Shown: positions 9,221 to 18,435, counted from the first letter of the stretch. The stretch: DNA of 64,000 nucleotides from Mesorhizobium atlanticum (GCF_003289965.1 NZ_QMBQ01000012.1:1-64000), one strand, 5' to 3'. Notes: generated by a model not told the origin, from the letters alone. Made by a program: numbers and translations.

Positions 9221-10085
9221 CACGCTCGACGTCGACGCTCGATGTCGTTCATGGCCATCAGCAGCTGTCGCTCTTCAACGTGACGAGCGTTGCTTCCTGC
9301 CGATCCATGTCTATGACGCCGCCACCGGCCCCCCAGTCGCCATGATCCTGCGCCCCGGCAAGATCCCGACAGGCAAGGAGATCCGCGGCCATCTCCCTCG
9401 CCTCGTGCGCCGCACCGCCTCCGCTGGCCGACCACCCGTATCCTGATCCGCGCCGATGGCCACTATGGCCGGGCACAAGTCATGGCCTGGTGCGAGAACA
9501 ACGGCATCGACTACTTCTTCGGCCTACCCGGCAACAAGGTTCTGCAGCGGCTCCTCGACGAGAGCGCCGACGCCATCCGCACGCGCCGCGCGCTCGAGCG
9601 CAAGTTTGTGCTGCGCGGCTATGCCGAGCCCCACTGCAAGGCGAAGTCCTGGAAGCTTAAGCGTCTCGTCTGCGCTCGCATCGAGGCAACCGCGATGGGC
9701 CTCGACATCCGCTTCGTCGTCACCAATCTCGACAGCGGCTCGGCCGAGCATCTCTATGACCTGATCTACTGCGCCCGCGCCCAGGCCGAAAACCTGATCA
9801 AGATGCACAAGAGGCAGCTTGCCTCCGACCGCACCAGCTGCAGCTCGCCAACCAGGTCCGCCCCGTTTTGCACACCGCTGCATACTGGCTGATGCTGACG
9901 CTGCGCGATGCCTCGCCCATCATCTCGCCAAAGCCGAGTTCGCAACGCTGCGCCTCAGGCTCCTTAAGCTCGGCGCCTGCGTCATCGAAACCGTCTTGCG
10001 CATTCGCCTGGGCTTCGCCGCAGCCTGTCCAGAGGCCGGCCTGTTCCGCCTCGTCGCAACCAACCTGCAGCCGGCCGCACCTTGA
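9216..10085 (+). pseudogene. IS1380-family transposase, 3' part (after the IS21 insertion)
   Basis: Continues the IS1380 transposase interrupted at 7188. Segments in order: DERCFLPIHVYDAATGPP (about 9280-9330), HYGRAQVMAWCENNGIDYFFG-like (about 9465-9525), KSWKLKRLVCARIEATAMG (about 9645-9700), DLIYCARAQAENLIKMHKRQ (about 9760-9815) and HTAAYWLMLTLRD (about 9870-9907), ending near 10085. Consecutive parts lie in different frames, with frameshifts near 9440, 9850 and 9910, so it is a dead copy independent of the IS21 interruption. Confidence 0.8.
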
Positions 10086-10324
10086 GAGGCGGGGCAGCAA
10101 AGCCCCGCTTGACAAGACCGTCTCAACCTCCAGCGCATTCCTCAAGTTCAGCTGTGTCGCGGTGAAACAAACGCCTCACCCCCTCATGGCCACACGAGCC
10201 GCCGCTACGCAACCAAATCGCTCTCGAATAAGACGGGCTAGAAACTCGCGGCTGAGCTTTCATTTTTGCATTCCCACTCTCCAGTTCCGTCAAACTTGAC
10301 TACGGGCCAGCCTATCCTTCAGAT

Positions 10325-11167
10325 TCAGGTCCACCAGAGTACAAGATCCCGCCGCGCAAACCCGAAAAAACTGTTCAACACCAGGCGACGCTTTTGGTTG
10401 CCTAATTGACCGGTGACTCCATGGACAAAACCGCCGTCGATTAGGGCGATGTCCCCGGGCTTGAGCTGGAATTCCCGGCAAGGAATGTCTTGAAGATAGG
10501 CTGCCGAATACGGGTATCCCGTGGTCTCCACACCTTGCGACTTTCGGTCACTGACTGTCGGCTTGTGATACCATAGCCGCAGATTGCCACCCTTCTCGGC
10601 CATGCTAGGATAGAAGTTGAGCGCTGCGACGGTGTTGTGCGCCACCGCAGAGATCTCGTAACCCTCCCCCGCACATAGGACTTGAGCGACATCGTCGTGG
10701 GGGTCCAAGGAGAATGTGCCGCTGCCACACCAACTGAGAGCGCGACAAACATTAGCCTGACCGTGCTCCGAACGGGCCAGCCGCAATTCAATGCCCTGTT
10801 TTTGAAGCTCGCGCTTCAACGCGTCGAATAGTGCTCGAACCGGATCAAGCAAATCGCCGAAAAGGGCATCGACGTACGGTCGCGCAGTTTCCGCCTCTGC
10901 GAAATAGGTGGCTGCATCCTTCCTGTAGTGAGATGCGCCGACATATTGTCCGGGGACGCCATCTTTGCGCTGCCTGAGGCCAGGGCTGCCAACAAAGTTC
11001 GCGGTGATTTCTTCAGCTATTTCCGTACTGAAAGCTTCCTTGATGTGCAGAGCGGTGATCTCCCCTTTCAGCACTGAGATGATGTCTGCGATAGCGATCG
11101 AGCCGGTTCGTTCCCTGATTGTAGGAGGTGAGATAGCAGGCTTCTGAGATGCTTGGTTAGTGCCCAT
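10325..11167 (-). CDS. 2-oxoglutarate/Fe(II)-dependent oxygenase
   Basis: A 280-residue protein with the metal and cosubstrate motifs of 2OG-Fe(II) oxygenases: HDD at 157-159 (H-x-D), the distal His in GGFVHGVTG at 249, and Arg 260/261 for 2-oxoglutarate. PGDIALIDGGFVHG is the typical strand before the distal His. It starts inside the end of the aminotransferase gene (11-base overlap), so the two are translationally coupled and probably act on one pathway: transamination plus hydroxylation of an amino acid or amine. The order ectB-like gene then dioxygenase recalls ectoine/hydroxyectoine genes, but no ectA or ectC is present and the oxygenase is not an obvious EctD. Function unknown. Controlled from the sigma-54 promoter upstream of the OmpW gene (inferred). 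Confidence 0.8.
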   Translation of the reverse strand: MGTNQASQKPAISPPTIRERTGSIAIADIISVLKGEITALHIKEAFSTEIAEEITANFVGSPGLRQRKDGVPGQYVGASHYRKDAATYFAEAETARPYVDALFGDLLDPVRALFDALKRELQKQGIELRLARSEHGQANVCRALSWCGSGTFSLDPHDDVAQVLCAGEGYEISAVAHNTVAALNFYPSMAEKGGNLRLWYHKPTVSDRKSQGVETTGYPYSAAYLQDIPCREFQLKPGDIALIDGGFVHGVTGQLGNQKRRLVLNSFFGFARRDLVLWWT

Positions 11168-12416
11168 TGGCTTGCTCCTTCAGTGCGTGGTCCAGAATGT
11201 CGATGCCATGATCGAGTTCGTCGTCGGTGATGGTTATAGGTGGCAGGACTTTGATGACGTCGCGATCTGGTCCTGAGGATTCGATCAGCAGGCCGTTTTC
11301 GAATGCGACATCGTGCACACGGCTGACAACAGCCTGTGAGCGGCATTTGAGACCGATCATCAGACCGCGACCGCGCTTTTGTTCGATGCAAGTGGGAAAT
11401 TTCGCAACCAGGCCATCCAAGTGTCTCTGCAGTTTGGCGGCTGTTCGCTCGACGCCTGCAGTGAACTGCGTGTCGGACCACAGTTTGCACATCGCCCCTG
11501 CAGTCACGAAGGCGAGATTGTTGCCTCTGAATGTCCCGCTATGTTCTCCGGGATTCCAAATGTCCAGTTCGGGGCGAATCAGAACGATTGAGAACGGACT
11601 ACCTGATGCGCTCAAGGACTTTGAAAGGCAGACGAGGTCGGGATCAATACCCGCGAACTCGAATGAGAAGAACTCGCCCGTTCGTCCTGCACCCGCCTGA
11701 ATGTCGTCGACGATCAAAACAACACCGTGCTTGCGGCAAATGCGCTGAATTTCTGCAAGCCAAGCAGCTGACGCGGTGTTCATTCCGCCCTCCGCCTGAA
11801 TGGTCTCCAGAATGATAGCGGCTGGCTTCTCAATGCCGCTACCTGGATCGCCCAATACGAAGTCTATGTAGCTGGCGGAATCGAAATCCTGGTTCGGATA
11901 TCCATCGTAGGGGACGCGGATCACATCGTGGCGAGCAACACCGCCCAATTCCCTGGTCGACGCCGAACCCGAAACCGCCAGAGACCCAAGCGACATGCCA
12001 TGGAAGGCATTCGTGAATGCCATGACGCTCGAGCGCCCGGTATATTTTCGCGCCAGCGCCAGCGCTGCTTCATTAGCGTTTGTGCCGGTGGGCCCAGGAA
12101 ACTGTATCTTGTAGGAAAGGCCCCTGGGCTTAAGAATCGAGTCCACAAACACTTCGATGAATTCACGTTTTGCGGACGTATACATATCGAGCGATAGCAG
12201 AATGTTCTCGCCGACGAGATATTCAACCGCAGGCGCAATAATTTTCGGGTTGTTGTGACCGTAATTGAGGGCGCCCGACCCTACGAGGAAATCGATATAT
12301 GGATTGCCGGCCTCGTCCCAGATTGTCGCTCCAAGGGCCCTATTGAAGACTGTGGGAAAGGACCGGCCGTAGCGACGGACGTTAGATTCATAAGCCGCGA
12401 AAACGTCAGTATTCAT
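11157..12416 (-). CDS. Class III PLP aminotransferase, EctB/diaminobutyrate-type
   Basis: A 419-residue fold-type I, class III aminotransferase. The PLP lysine is in LVCLSKSLSASG (K266 from the chosen start), preceded by VDDIQAGAGRTGEFF (Asp 237 region); GPTGTNANEAAL and FHGMSLGSLAVSG are typical of the diaminobutyrate-2-oxoglutarate/EctB group, as is IWNPGEHSGTFRGNN. The likely reaction is reversible transfer between an omega-amino acid (such as aspartate semialdehyde/2,4-diaminobutyrate) and glutamate/2-oxoglutarate. Start ATG 12416 is chosen because the homologous part begins there; upstream residues look unlike the family. Located between the OmpW gene and the coupled oxygenase gene in one minus-strand operon. 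Substrate not proven. Confidence 0.85.
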   Translation of the reverse strand: MNTDVFAAYESNVRRYGRSFPTVFNRALGATIWDEAGNPYIDFLVGSGALNYGHNNPKIIAPAVEYLVGENILLSLDMYTSAKREFIEVFVDSILKPRGLSYKIQFPGPTGTNANEAALALARKYTGRSSVMAFTNAFHGMSLGSLAVSGSASTRELGGVARHDVIRVPYDGYPNQDFDSASYIDFVLGDPGSGIEKPAAIILETIQAEGGMNTASAAWLAEIQRICRKHGVVLIVDDIQAGAGRTGEFFSFEFAGIDPDLVCLSKSLSASGSPFSIVLIRPELDIWNPGEHSGTFRGNNLAFVTAGAMCKLWSDTQFTAGVERTAAKLQRHLDGLVAKFPTCIEQKRGRGLMIGLKCRSQAVVSRVHDVAFENGLLIESSGPDRDVIKVLPPITITDDELDHGIDILDHALKEQANGH

Positions 12417-12563
12417 CGTAGGGCTCTGCACGTGGTGCCTCATTGAACAAAGTTGCACATAGGCTCGTTTGCTGGCGACATATCACCCAAGCCAGAATGT
12501 CGGCGTCGCAGCTACATCGGGGCGTTTCGCCAGTCGGTGGCGAAGGTTTCACATGGCCAACCA

Positions 12564-13256
12564 CTAGAAGCGGTATGCGAGGCCCGCACCAATTAGCCAA
12601 GGGTCAAGCTTGGCCTTGCCCCTTAGATCGGTGCCAGCCACTTTGACGGTGAAATCTGGCTGCAGGAAAAGCTTCTTGACGTCGAAGTTGACCCCCCAGT
12701 GCCGGTCCAGCATGTAATCGAAACCGACCTGCAGCGCGGCGCCAAAGGTGTTCTTCACATGGAGAGCATCGGCACTTCCGACACTCTGATTGTAGAAGAC
12801 GGTGTAGTTCAGGCCTGCTCCGACATAGGGTCGGAAGGCTCCGAACCGGCTAACATGATATTGCAGCGTGAGAGTGGGTGGCAGCACCCATACCTTTCCG
12901 ACGTTGCCCAATGGTCCAATCGCTCCGGTGCCGTCGACTTTGGCGGAGGTGGTGGCAAGTATGAGTTCGGCAGCGATGGTTTCTGTGAAGAAATAGGAGA
13001 TGTCGAATTCCGGGGTTACGGTGTCTGAATAGGAGAGATTGGAACCGGCGATCCCGCCGACGTAACCTGAATCGTTGGTTTTCACTCCCAACGCGCGTAT
13101 GCGAATCTGCCATGGGGACGGCGTCTCCACCGTCCTTTGGTCCTGTGCGATGAAGGGTTGCACAGGGTCTGCCGCCAAGGCCTCTGGGCTCACTCCCATG
13201 AGGACCATAAGCGCTGAGGCGCCTTGTGCCGCAACCAACCGCACGTTTGTCATCAT
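12564..13256 (-). CDS. OmpW-family outer membrane channel
   Basis: A 230-residue protein with a cleavable N-terminal signal (hydrophobic run ALMVLMGVSPEALA, cleavage near residue 29) and OmpW features: WQIRIRALGVKTND, a beta-rich body, FRPYVGAGLNYTVFY, and the C-terminal YRF that ends many outer-membrane barrels. OmpW proteins form narrow 8-stranded channels for small hydrophobic compounds. First gene of the operon with the aminotransferase and oxygenase, about 95 bases behind a perfect -24/-12 promoter. It could export or import the substrate or product of those enzymes (inference). GGAG precedes ATG 13256 by five bases. Confidence 0.9.
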   Translation of the reverse strand: MMTNVRLVAAQGASALMVLMGVSPEALAADPVQPFIAQDQRTVETPSPWQIRIRALGVKTNDSGYVGGIAGSNLSYSDTVTPEFDISYFFTETIAAELILATTSAKVDGTGAIGPLGNVGKVWVLPPTLTLQYHVSRFGAFRPYVGAGLNYTVFYNQSVGSADALHVKNTFGAALQVGFDYMLDRHWGVNFDVKKLFLQPDFTVKVAGTDLRGKAKLDPWLIGAGLAYRF

Positions 13257-13348
13257 GTTTTCTCCAAGTATCTAACAGACCGTGGGCTCCGTCGGTGCCT
13301 GAGATGACTGCTCATCCCTGGCTCTCCGGAACGCTCTGCCAAAAGCAT

Positions 13349-13464
13349 TGCATTTGTCGTGCCAACGAGAAGAAGCATTGGGAAACGGTATCTTTCGCTT
13401 CCGACGCACTCTCGTATCGGAGCCAAACCGAGTGTTTCGACCTGAAACTGTCGTGTTTCTCACA
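13349..13464 (-). promoter_or_regulatory. NifA site and sigma-54 promoter of the OmpW-aminotransferase-oxygenase operon
   Basis: On the minus strand, TGGCACGACAAATGCA at 13364-13349 is a -24/-12 promoter with correct GG-N10-GC spacing. A perfect TGT-N10-ACA NifA site lies upstream at 13449-13464, about 85 bases from the -24 box. The promoter is about 95 bases before the OmpW start. This places the three-gene operon in the NifA/RpoN regulon. Confidence 0.87.
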
Positions 13465-14381
13465 AAGGGCCTGGCGACCGCGTGCACGCGAGCGAGCCCT
13501 GCCCTGTTTCAGTAGATGGGTGCGATCCGCATCGCCGGGTTGTGCGGCGACGAAGTTCTCGCCGTCGTCAGGTCGGCCGCCGCACCGCAGAGCTTGACGC
13601 TTGGTCACTGCTGAAGGGCGGAGGCTTGCGCGGTATCAAACCGGTCATCTGCAAAGCGTGGTGCCGATTGGTGGGCGCCATCGTCGAGGTCCTCCTGGAG
13701 ATGGCTTGGCGGTGCTCCAACGGCCTTCTCGTCATCGCCCGCATCTGCTGGGGCAGGCGTGAGTGATAGCGTGCGGCAGGTGCTGAGATGGCGTTGACAA
13801 AGCGCCGACTTGCCGAACCGGCGAAAGAGAGCGTGCGATTTGACCACCAGGCAAATCGATGGCCGCGGAACTGGAGCCGTTAAAGCCGCAGGCAAGAAGC
13901 CGAACAAGACGTCGCTCGGGATGACACTGGTGTGATGAGGCACCGAGCCGTACTCAATAGATAGACGCGGCCCGCTATGAACATACTCAAGGCGCGCATG
14001 GACTCGCCAGGTTTTACCCTAAAGATTGCCCAGAAGGTTCAACCCGGAGCACGTGAAGGCCATGGCGGTATCGTGCTATCGATTCCTCGTCCGAGGTATG
14101 CAGCGTTGTCGATGGCGGTCCCGGAGCAGCTCATCAGCGGGATCCGCAAGATTTTGCGCGGGTCAAGCCTCCACGATGCCAGCAACCGTCGGGCTTGGCC
14201 GCATGGCGACGCGGGCCTTATGGCATAGCTCGGCGGAACCGAACGTTGGGCCGTGGGAGCCGAGACCGGAGAGCTCTGAATTGCGATGCTACGTGGCTCT
14301 GCGTGAACTCCCGAAGTGCTCGCTCAACGAGATAACACCTCACGAAGGGTCGCGAGCTGTGCATTACAAGTCCATTCAGAC
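13465..14381. other. Intergenic stretch without a recognisable gene
   Basis: Several short open frames overlap on both strands, but none has a recognisable motif or a convincing ribosome site. It lies between the divergent OmpW operon promoter and the nod box and probably contains decayed sequence. Confidence 0.4.
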
Positions 14382-14428
14382 ATCCACTGCGTCGATGTTT
14401 TATATCCAAACAATCCATTGTTCTGATC
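14382..14428 (+). promoter_or_regulatory. nod box (NodD-binding promoter element)
   Basis: A 47-base stretch that follows the nod-box consensus: it starts ATCCAC, has GATG at 14394-14397, then ATATCCAAACAATCCATTG (the AAACAATC block is exact) and ends CTGATCG. Both halves of the consensus align without gaps. Orientation is plus, toward the decayed nodS and the ExoX-like gene. NodD with a plant flavonoid would activate here. Mismatches in the last 15 bases may weaken it. Confidence 0.75.
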
Positions 14429-14484
14429 GACAGGTATAAATTAAAAAAGGCTCCAATATCTGCCGATAAGTCGATGGCAAGCGA

Positions 14485-14650
14485 AAGAGCCTGTCCCGTG
14501 CTTCAGGAAGTGGCCGTAGGAGGTCCGTTGGTGCGCTCTGAGGTGCGGTGGATTAGGACGCTCTTTGTGGCAAGGCAAGATCTCGCCCCTCCTCCTGTCG
14601 CCATTGGACAATACGCACTCCGCCTCCGGGTCGCACTGCCCGACAAAACC
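14485..14650 (+). pseudogene. Possible nodA C-terminal remnant
   Basis: A short reading frame just after the nod box gives RACPVLQEVAV, then RQDLAPPPVAIGQYALRLRVALPD, resembling the NodA segments PVLQELGV and R-x-GLATVVTG-x-RVRSTLPD in the same order. The N-terminal two thirds and the extreme C-terminus are not recognisable. Position between a nod box and nodS fits a decayed nod operon, but similarity is limited and this call is tentative. Confidence 0.25.
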
Positions 14651-14838
14651 CATGGCCCGCAGACCATCTATTGGCCATCCCGCCTCTTCTTCGGTGCAAA
14701 AGATAATGTGGAGAACAACGCTCTGACTCCGATGCCGTTAGGTTCGGCGTTTACCGGGAATATAAAGCCACTTCGCATGCCGCATGCTGCCCCAGGTTGC
14801 CCGCTGGGGACAGATCCCGCTGATGCAGCCTTGGCCTA

Positions 14839-15480
14839 ATGCGCGCAAAGATGATGGAGGGCACATCATTGGCGCATGACGATCATCATGCCTTATGTTT
14901 GGAATTGGCCGAGAGCAATCCTGGGCCAACCAACGCGAGCACCTTTGAGCGCCACTGGAACAGGCAGTTATTGCGGCTCGCACTTTGCGGGGGCCCCGTA
15001 ACGCAGGGGCTTCAGGTCGGATGCGGGACCAGGGCTTTCACGGAACAGCTAGCGCCGCATTGCGAACGGCTCACTGTCTTGGATGTCGAGCCGAAAGCGC
15101 CTTGTCTGACGCGCCTGCGCATCCAGGATTTCTCGCACATCGATTGGGTGGTCTGCGAGGACGAACCCAGCGCAGTCAGGGAGTTGTTCGACCTTATCGT
15201 TGGGACCGACGTGCTTTGCCATCCCCCAGGCATAGCGGAACTGCGAACGGCGCTCGAAAATGTGGTTCGCGTGCTTGCTCCGGGCGGTCACCTTGTTTTC
15301 GGATCCCGACGCGGTTCAATTCACCGGCGTTGGGGTCATTTCGCGAGTGCTGGGCCTGAGATAGCCTCATTGAACCTGAAGCGGTCTCAGCTGCCGTGCG
15401 TGCGAAGCCCAGGGGAATGGCTCCTGCGAAGACTATTTGGTCGTACTCTTCAAAAACGCCGCTCAACCAGCCGAGGGTTC
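14839..15480 (+). pseudogene. nodS: nodS-like N-methyltransferase, frameshifted
   Basis: Similar to NodS, the SAM-dependent methyltransferase that N-methylates the Nod factor precursor: FERHWNRQLLRLALCGGPV, the SAM motif LQVGCGTRAFTEQLAPHCERLTVLDV, FDLIVGTDVLCH and VRVLAPGGHLVFGS-RRG. After SLN near 15375 the NodS-like reading continues in another frame (AVSAAVRAKPRGMAPAKTIW), so a frameshift removes the native C-terminus. ELAESNPGPTNAS also replaces the usual ELAADDPW-type N-terminus. The corrected frame runs without a stop into the ExoX-like gene. Probably non-functional; it lies about 410 bases behind a nod box. Confidence 0.7.
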
Positions 15481-15506
15481 GGCAAGCGAAAGACCGGATT
15501 GAGCAA

Positions 15507-15902
15507 ATGGCCGCAGTCCGATTTGTCAGCGGCATAGTCGGCACTTTGGCTGTTTTCGCGATCGCCACTTATTGCCTGACCGGGTCGTTCACCGCCGTGT
15601 TTGTGCAAGCTGGCCTTTGTGTTTTGCTCATGCAGGTCGCATACTCCCTGGCAGTGGTTTATCTCGTTTGGAAACAGGGCCTCGGTGCGCTGGGCGCACA
15701 AGATCCAAACACGCTTTTGCGACAGCTGGACACAAGCCTAGACCGGCGTGTCGGTCGTGCCTGCGCTGAGCTTCGCGCCGACCGCCAATATGAAGGCGAG
15801 CAAAGCCCTTGCGCCGAGCTTACGCATGACAACACTGTCGCCGCTGTCGAACCAGAAGACTCACATTCGGTCATGATGTCTGCCGCATCCCCCTTGATCT
15901 GA
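15507..15902 (+). CDS. ExoX-like exopolysaccharide production repressor (copy 1)
   Basis: A 131-residue protein with two N-terminal hydrophobic segments (about 5-25 and 30-55: FVSGIVGTLAVFAIATYCL and AVFVQAGLCVLLMQVAYSLAV, then YLVWKQG), the pattern of the small ExoX/PsiA-type membrane proteins that repress exopolysaccharide synthesis, and a longer polar tail. ATG 15507 is chosen because the membrane part starts there; the frame is open upstream into the decayed nodS. No strong ribosome site is visible. A paralogue lies at 18436-18756. Family call rests on membrane pattern and the conserved YLVWK-like segment. Confidence 0.6.
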   Translation: MAAVRFVSGIVGTLAVFAIATYCLTGSFTAVFVQAGLCVLLMQVAYSLAVVYLVWKQGLGALGAQDPNTLLRQLDTSLDRRVGRACAELRADRQYEGEQSPCAELTHDNTVAAVEPEDSHSVMMSAASPLI

Positions 15903-17080
15903 GCGAGAGCCCGGGTTGCGCATCCATGCATGCCTGGCCAGACCGGGCATTTAGACTGAGGCGAAAGCCCGGTCATGGTGAATTCGCCGCGGGTCAGCCT
16001 CAGGACATCGGACACCTACGTTGCTGGCGCCGTTTTGGAAGCGGCATTGGCAACAGGCATGATGAAGAACCAAAGAGGCTGCGAGCTCTCGCGCTCGAAG
16101 TACAAACCCCTGTTGTACCCAGCACGCCGCCTGATTCGTGAGCTTATACCGCGACCTGGATGTCCATTTCCTACGCGACGGCAGAACCGTCCCGAGCGGA
16201 TCGTTTCGCGTATCGTGGCTTGAGCAGAGTGAACAAAGCCAAAGTCCACGGGTCCCAGCCTCGGCCGATTGAGGCGACAGGACTCGACCTCAACCAATAT
16301 GGGTGCCCGATAGCGGTCGCGGTGGCGACGTACTTGCGCCAGCAGCTGGCAGACGTCGACCTCAAGCACTTCAGTCAGGTCCAGAAACTCAACAATGTCA
16401 GCCGGCGGTCACAGCGCTCACACTTTAGCTGCGAATGAATTGGCGCCCGAGCATGTCCGGGACTTCGCCGGGTCAGGCCTTTGTTCCTGTGCGGTGCAAC
16501 CAACTCCTTCATAGACAGGCGCTGATGAGGCGATCGACGCGATTTCACGTGAGGGGAGCGGACACCAGGACGAATCCGTTCATGGAAAAATCCCAGTTTC
16601 AGATGAGGAGCGCGACTAGAGTTGAAACGTCCTCCGCACCCAGTGTCGACAAAGCTATCGCGGACGAGGTCCCATAGTCGGATGCGCGACACCGTGGGTT
16701 TGCACATGGCATTGAGTCGCTCGATCCTCAGCTCCGCACCCGGGCGGTGAAACCCGGAGAAGAGATCACGGACGTCCTGTCAAGGACAATGCGCTCGTGA
16801 TTGTCTTCATGATCTCATCGTCAAACCCGGCCCGGCAGACGCGGGCGGAATGCGCTGGCAACCCAGCCCGCCAGGCCAAGTGATGCATCTGGGAACCGCA
16901 CGTGATGCAGGCCAACACGAGCCCGGAATTTTGGCGGCGCCCCACCGACTTCGTCAGCTTTATAAATTCATGGCGATATCCACGGGCGACTGCGCCGGCC
17001 GCTCTAGATGCATCGGCTCCCCAGCCGGCAGCCGGCGCGGCGGCTCCCAAGCGGGTCGCTGCTGAAGCGTCGCGCACGGG
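15903..17080. other. Long stretch without a supportable gene
   Basis: About 1.2 kb between the ExoX-like gene and the acdS stop codon. Short frames on both strands show no family signatures, and codon usage does not favour any one frame. Probably decayed sequence. Confidence 0.4.
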
Positions 17081-18094
17081 TCAGCCGTTGCGAAAGGTGT
17101 AACCATAGCCGTTGATCGCCGGGGCACCGCCGAGATGCGCGAAAAGAACCCTCGAGCCCTTTGGAAAAAAGCCTTTCTGGACGAGGTCGATCATCCCATG
17201 CATCGATTTACCCTCGTACACGGGATCGGTGATCATACCCTCGAGCCGTGCGCACAGTCGGATCGCTTCCTTGGTTTCCTCCGACGGAATGCCGTAACGC
17301 GGGCCGGCGTATTCCTCGAGCAGCACCACGTCATCGTCGGCCACTTCCATTCCGAGGTCGACGAGCTCGGCTGTATACTGGGCAATATCCAGGACCTGCG
17401 CCCTGGTTTGCGAGGGAGTGGCGGAGGCATCGATGCCGATGACGTTGCGATGCCGGCCATCAATTGCAAATCCGACGAGCATGCCGGCATGCGTTGAGCC
17501 TGTGACAGTGCACACGACGATGAAGTCAAATTTAAACCCAAGCTGCTTCTCCTGCGCGTGCACCTCCTCGGCGAACCCGACATATCCGAAACCGCCATAG
17601 GGATGAACGGACGCGCCGGCTGGTATTGCGTAAGGAATGCCGCCCCTTGCCTTGACGTCGTAGAGCGCCTTTTCCCAACTGCGGCGGATCCCTATGTCGA
17701 AGTCTTCCTCAACCAGGCGCACCTCGGCTCCCATGATGCGGCTCAGCAAGATGTTGCCGACCCGGTCGTAGACGACATCGTCGTGCGGAACCCAGCTCTC
17801 CTGAACCAGCAGGCATTTCATGCCGATCTTGGCGGCGACCGCGGCAACCATCCGCGTGTGGTTGGACTGCACGCCGCCGACCGTTACCAGGGTGTCGGCA
17901 TCCGACGCGATGGCGTCAGGGATAATGTATTCGAGCTTGCGCAGCTTGTTTCCGCCAAAGGCGAGTCCGGAGTTGCAGTCCTCGCGTTTGGCGAAGATTT
18001 CCACCTTTCCCCCCAGATGCGCGCTGAGCCGGTCGAGCTTCTCGATGGGGGTCGGCCCAAAGGTGAGCGGATAGCGTTCGAATTTTTTCAGCAT
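17081..18094 (-). CDS. acdS: 1-aminocyclopropane-1-carboxylate deaminase
   Basis: A 337-residue PLP enzyme of the tryptophan-synthase beta fold that converts ACC, the plant ethylene precursor, to 2-oxobutyrate and ammonia. The PLP lysine is in FGGNKLRKLEY (K50), and GGVQSNHTR (Ser 77) is the usual substrate-contact loop. The residues that separate true ACC deaminases from D-cysteine desulfhydrase are present: Glu in DPVYEGKS (equivalent to E295) and Leu in AHLGGAP (equivalent to L322). In Mesorhizobium loti acdS lies on the symbiosis island and is reported to be NifA2-dependent. Here it is downstream of the fdxB-exoX operon with a 340-base gap and no clear -24/-12 box of its own. Confidence 0.95.
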   Translation of the reverse strand: MLKKFERYPLTFGPTPIEKLDRLSAHLGGKVEIFAKREDCNSGLAFGGNKLRKLEYIIPDAIASDADTLVTVGGVQSNHTRMVAAVAAKIGMKCLLVQESWVPHDDVVYDRVGNILLSRIMGAEVRLVEEDFDIGIRRSWEKALYDVKARGGIPYAIPAGASVHPYGGFGYVGFAEEVHAQEKQLGFKFDFIVVCTVTGSTHAGMLVGFAIDGRHRNVIGIDASATPSQTRAQVLDIAQYTAELVDLGMEVADDDVVLLEEYAGPRYGIPSEETKEAIRLCARLEGMITDPVYEGKSMHGMIDLVQKGFFPKGSRVLFAHLGGAPAINGYGYTFRNG

Positions 18095-18435
18095 GTTCTT
18101 TCCAGCGATGCGCGAATGAGCTGAAACCCGTCATCCACATCATTTTCAGGGGAGCGTGTTTGGCCTGATGTCAGCTGTGCCTGCACAACTTCTCAGGAGA
18201 GCTTCGGCATAGTTCCAGCGCGCTATTCGCCATGGAGACCACCAATTGACGCGCCGGCCTGCCGCGATGGGCTGCTAGTGATTTTCGCGCCGAGAACTGC
18301 CTCTCCCGACATCGGAATGACCGGATCGCGGTCGTCCCTGACGATATTAAGGATGATCTGCAAGGCTCGATCCGCCCAATCTTCGTGGTTGATCCAAAAA
18401 GGCTCGGATCCAAGCTCCGGTCTTTTCACCATGCC
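18095..18435. other. acdS upstream region
   Basis: No gene. The best minus-strand -24/-12 candidate is TGGCGAATAGCGCGCT at 18232-18217, with correct spacing but poor outer bases, and no TGT-N10-ACA site was found near it. acdS may be read through from the operon upstream or use a weak promoter. Confidence 0.35.

Noticed and set aside
13482..14439. Several frames of 80-140 residues on both strands
   Set aside because: They overlap one another, lack start signals and give no recognisable motif.
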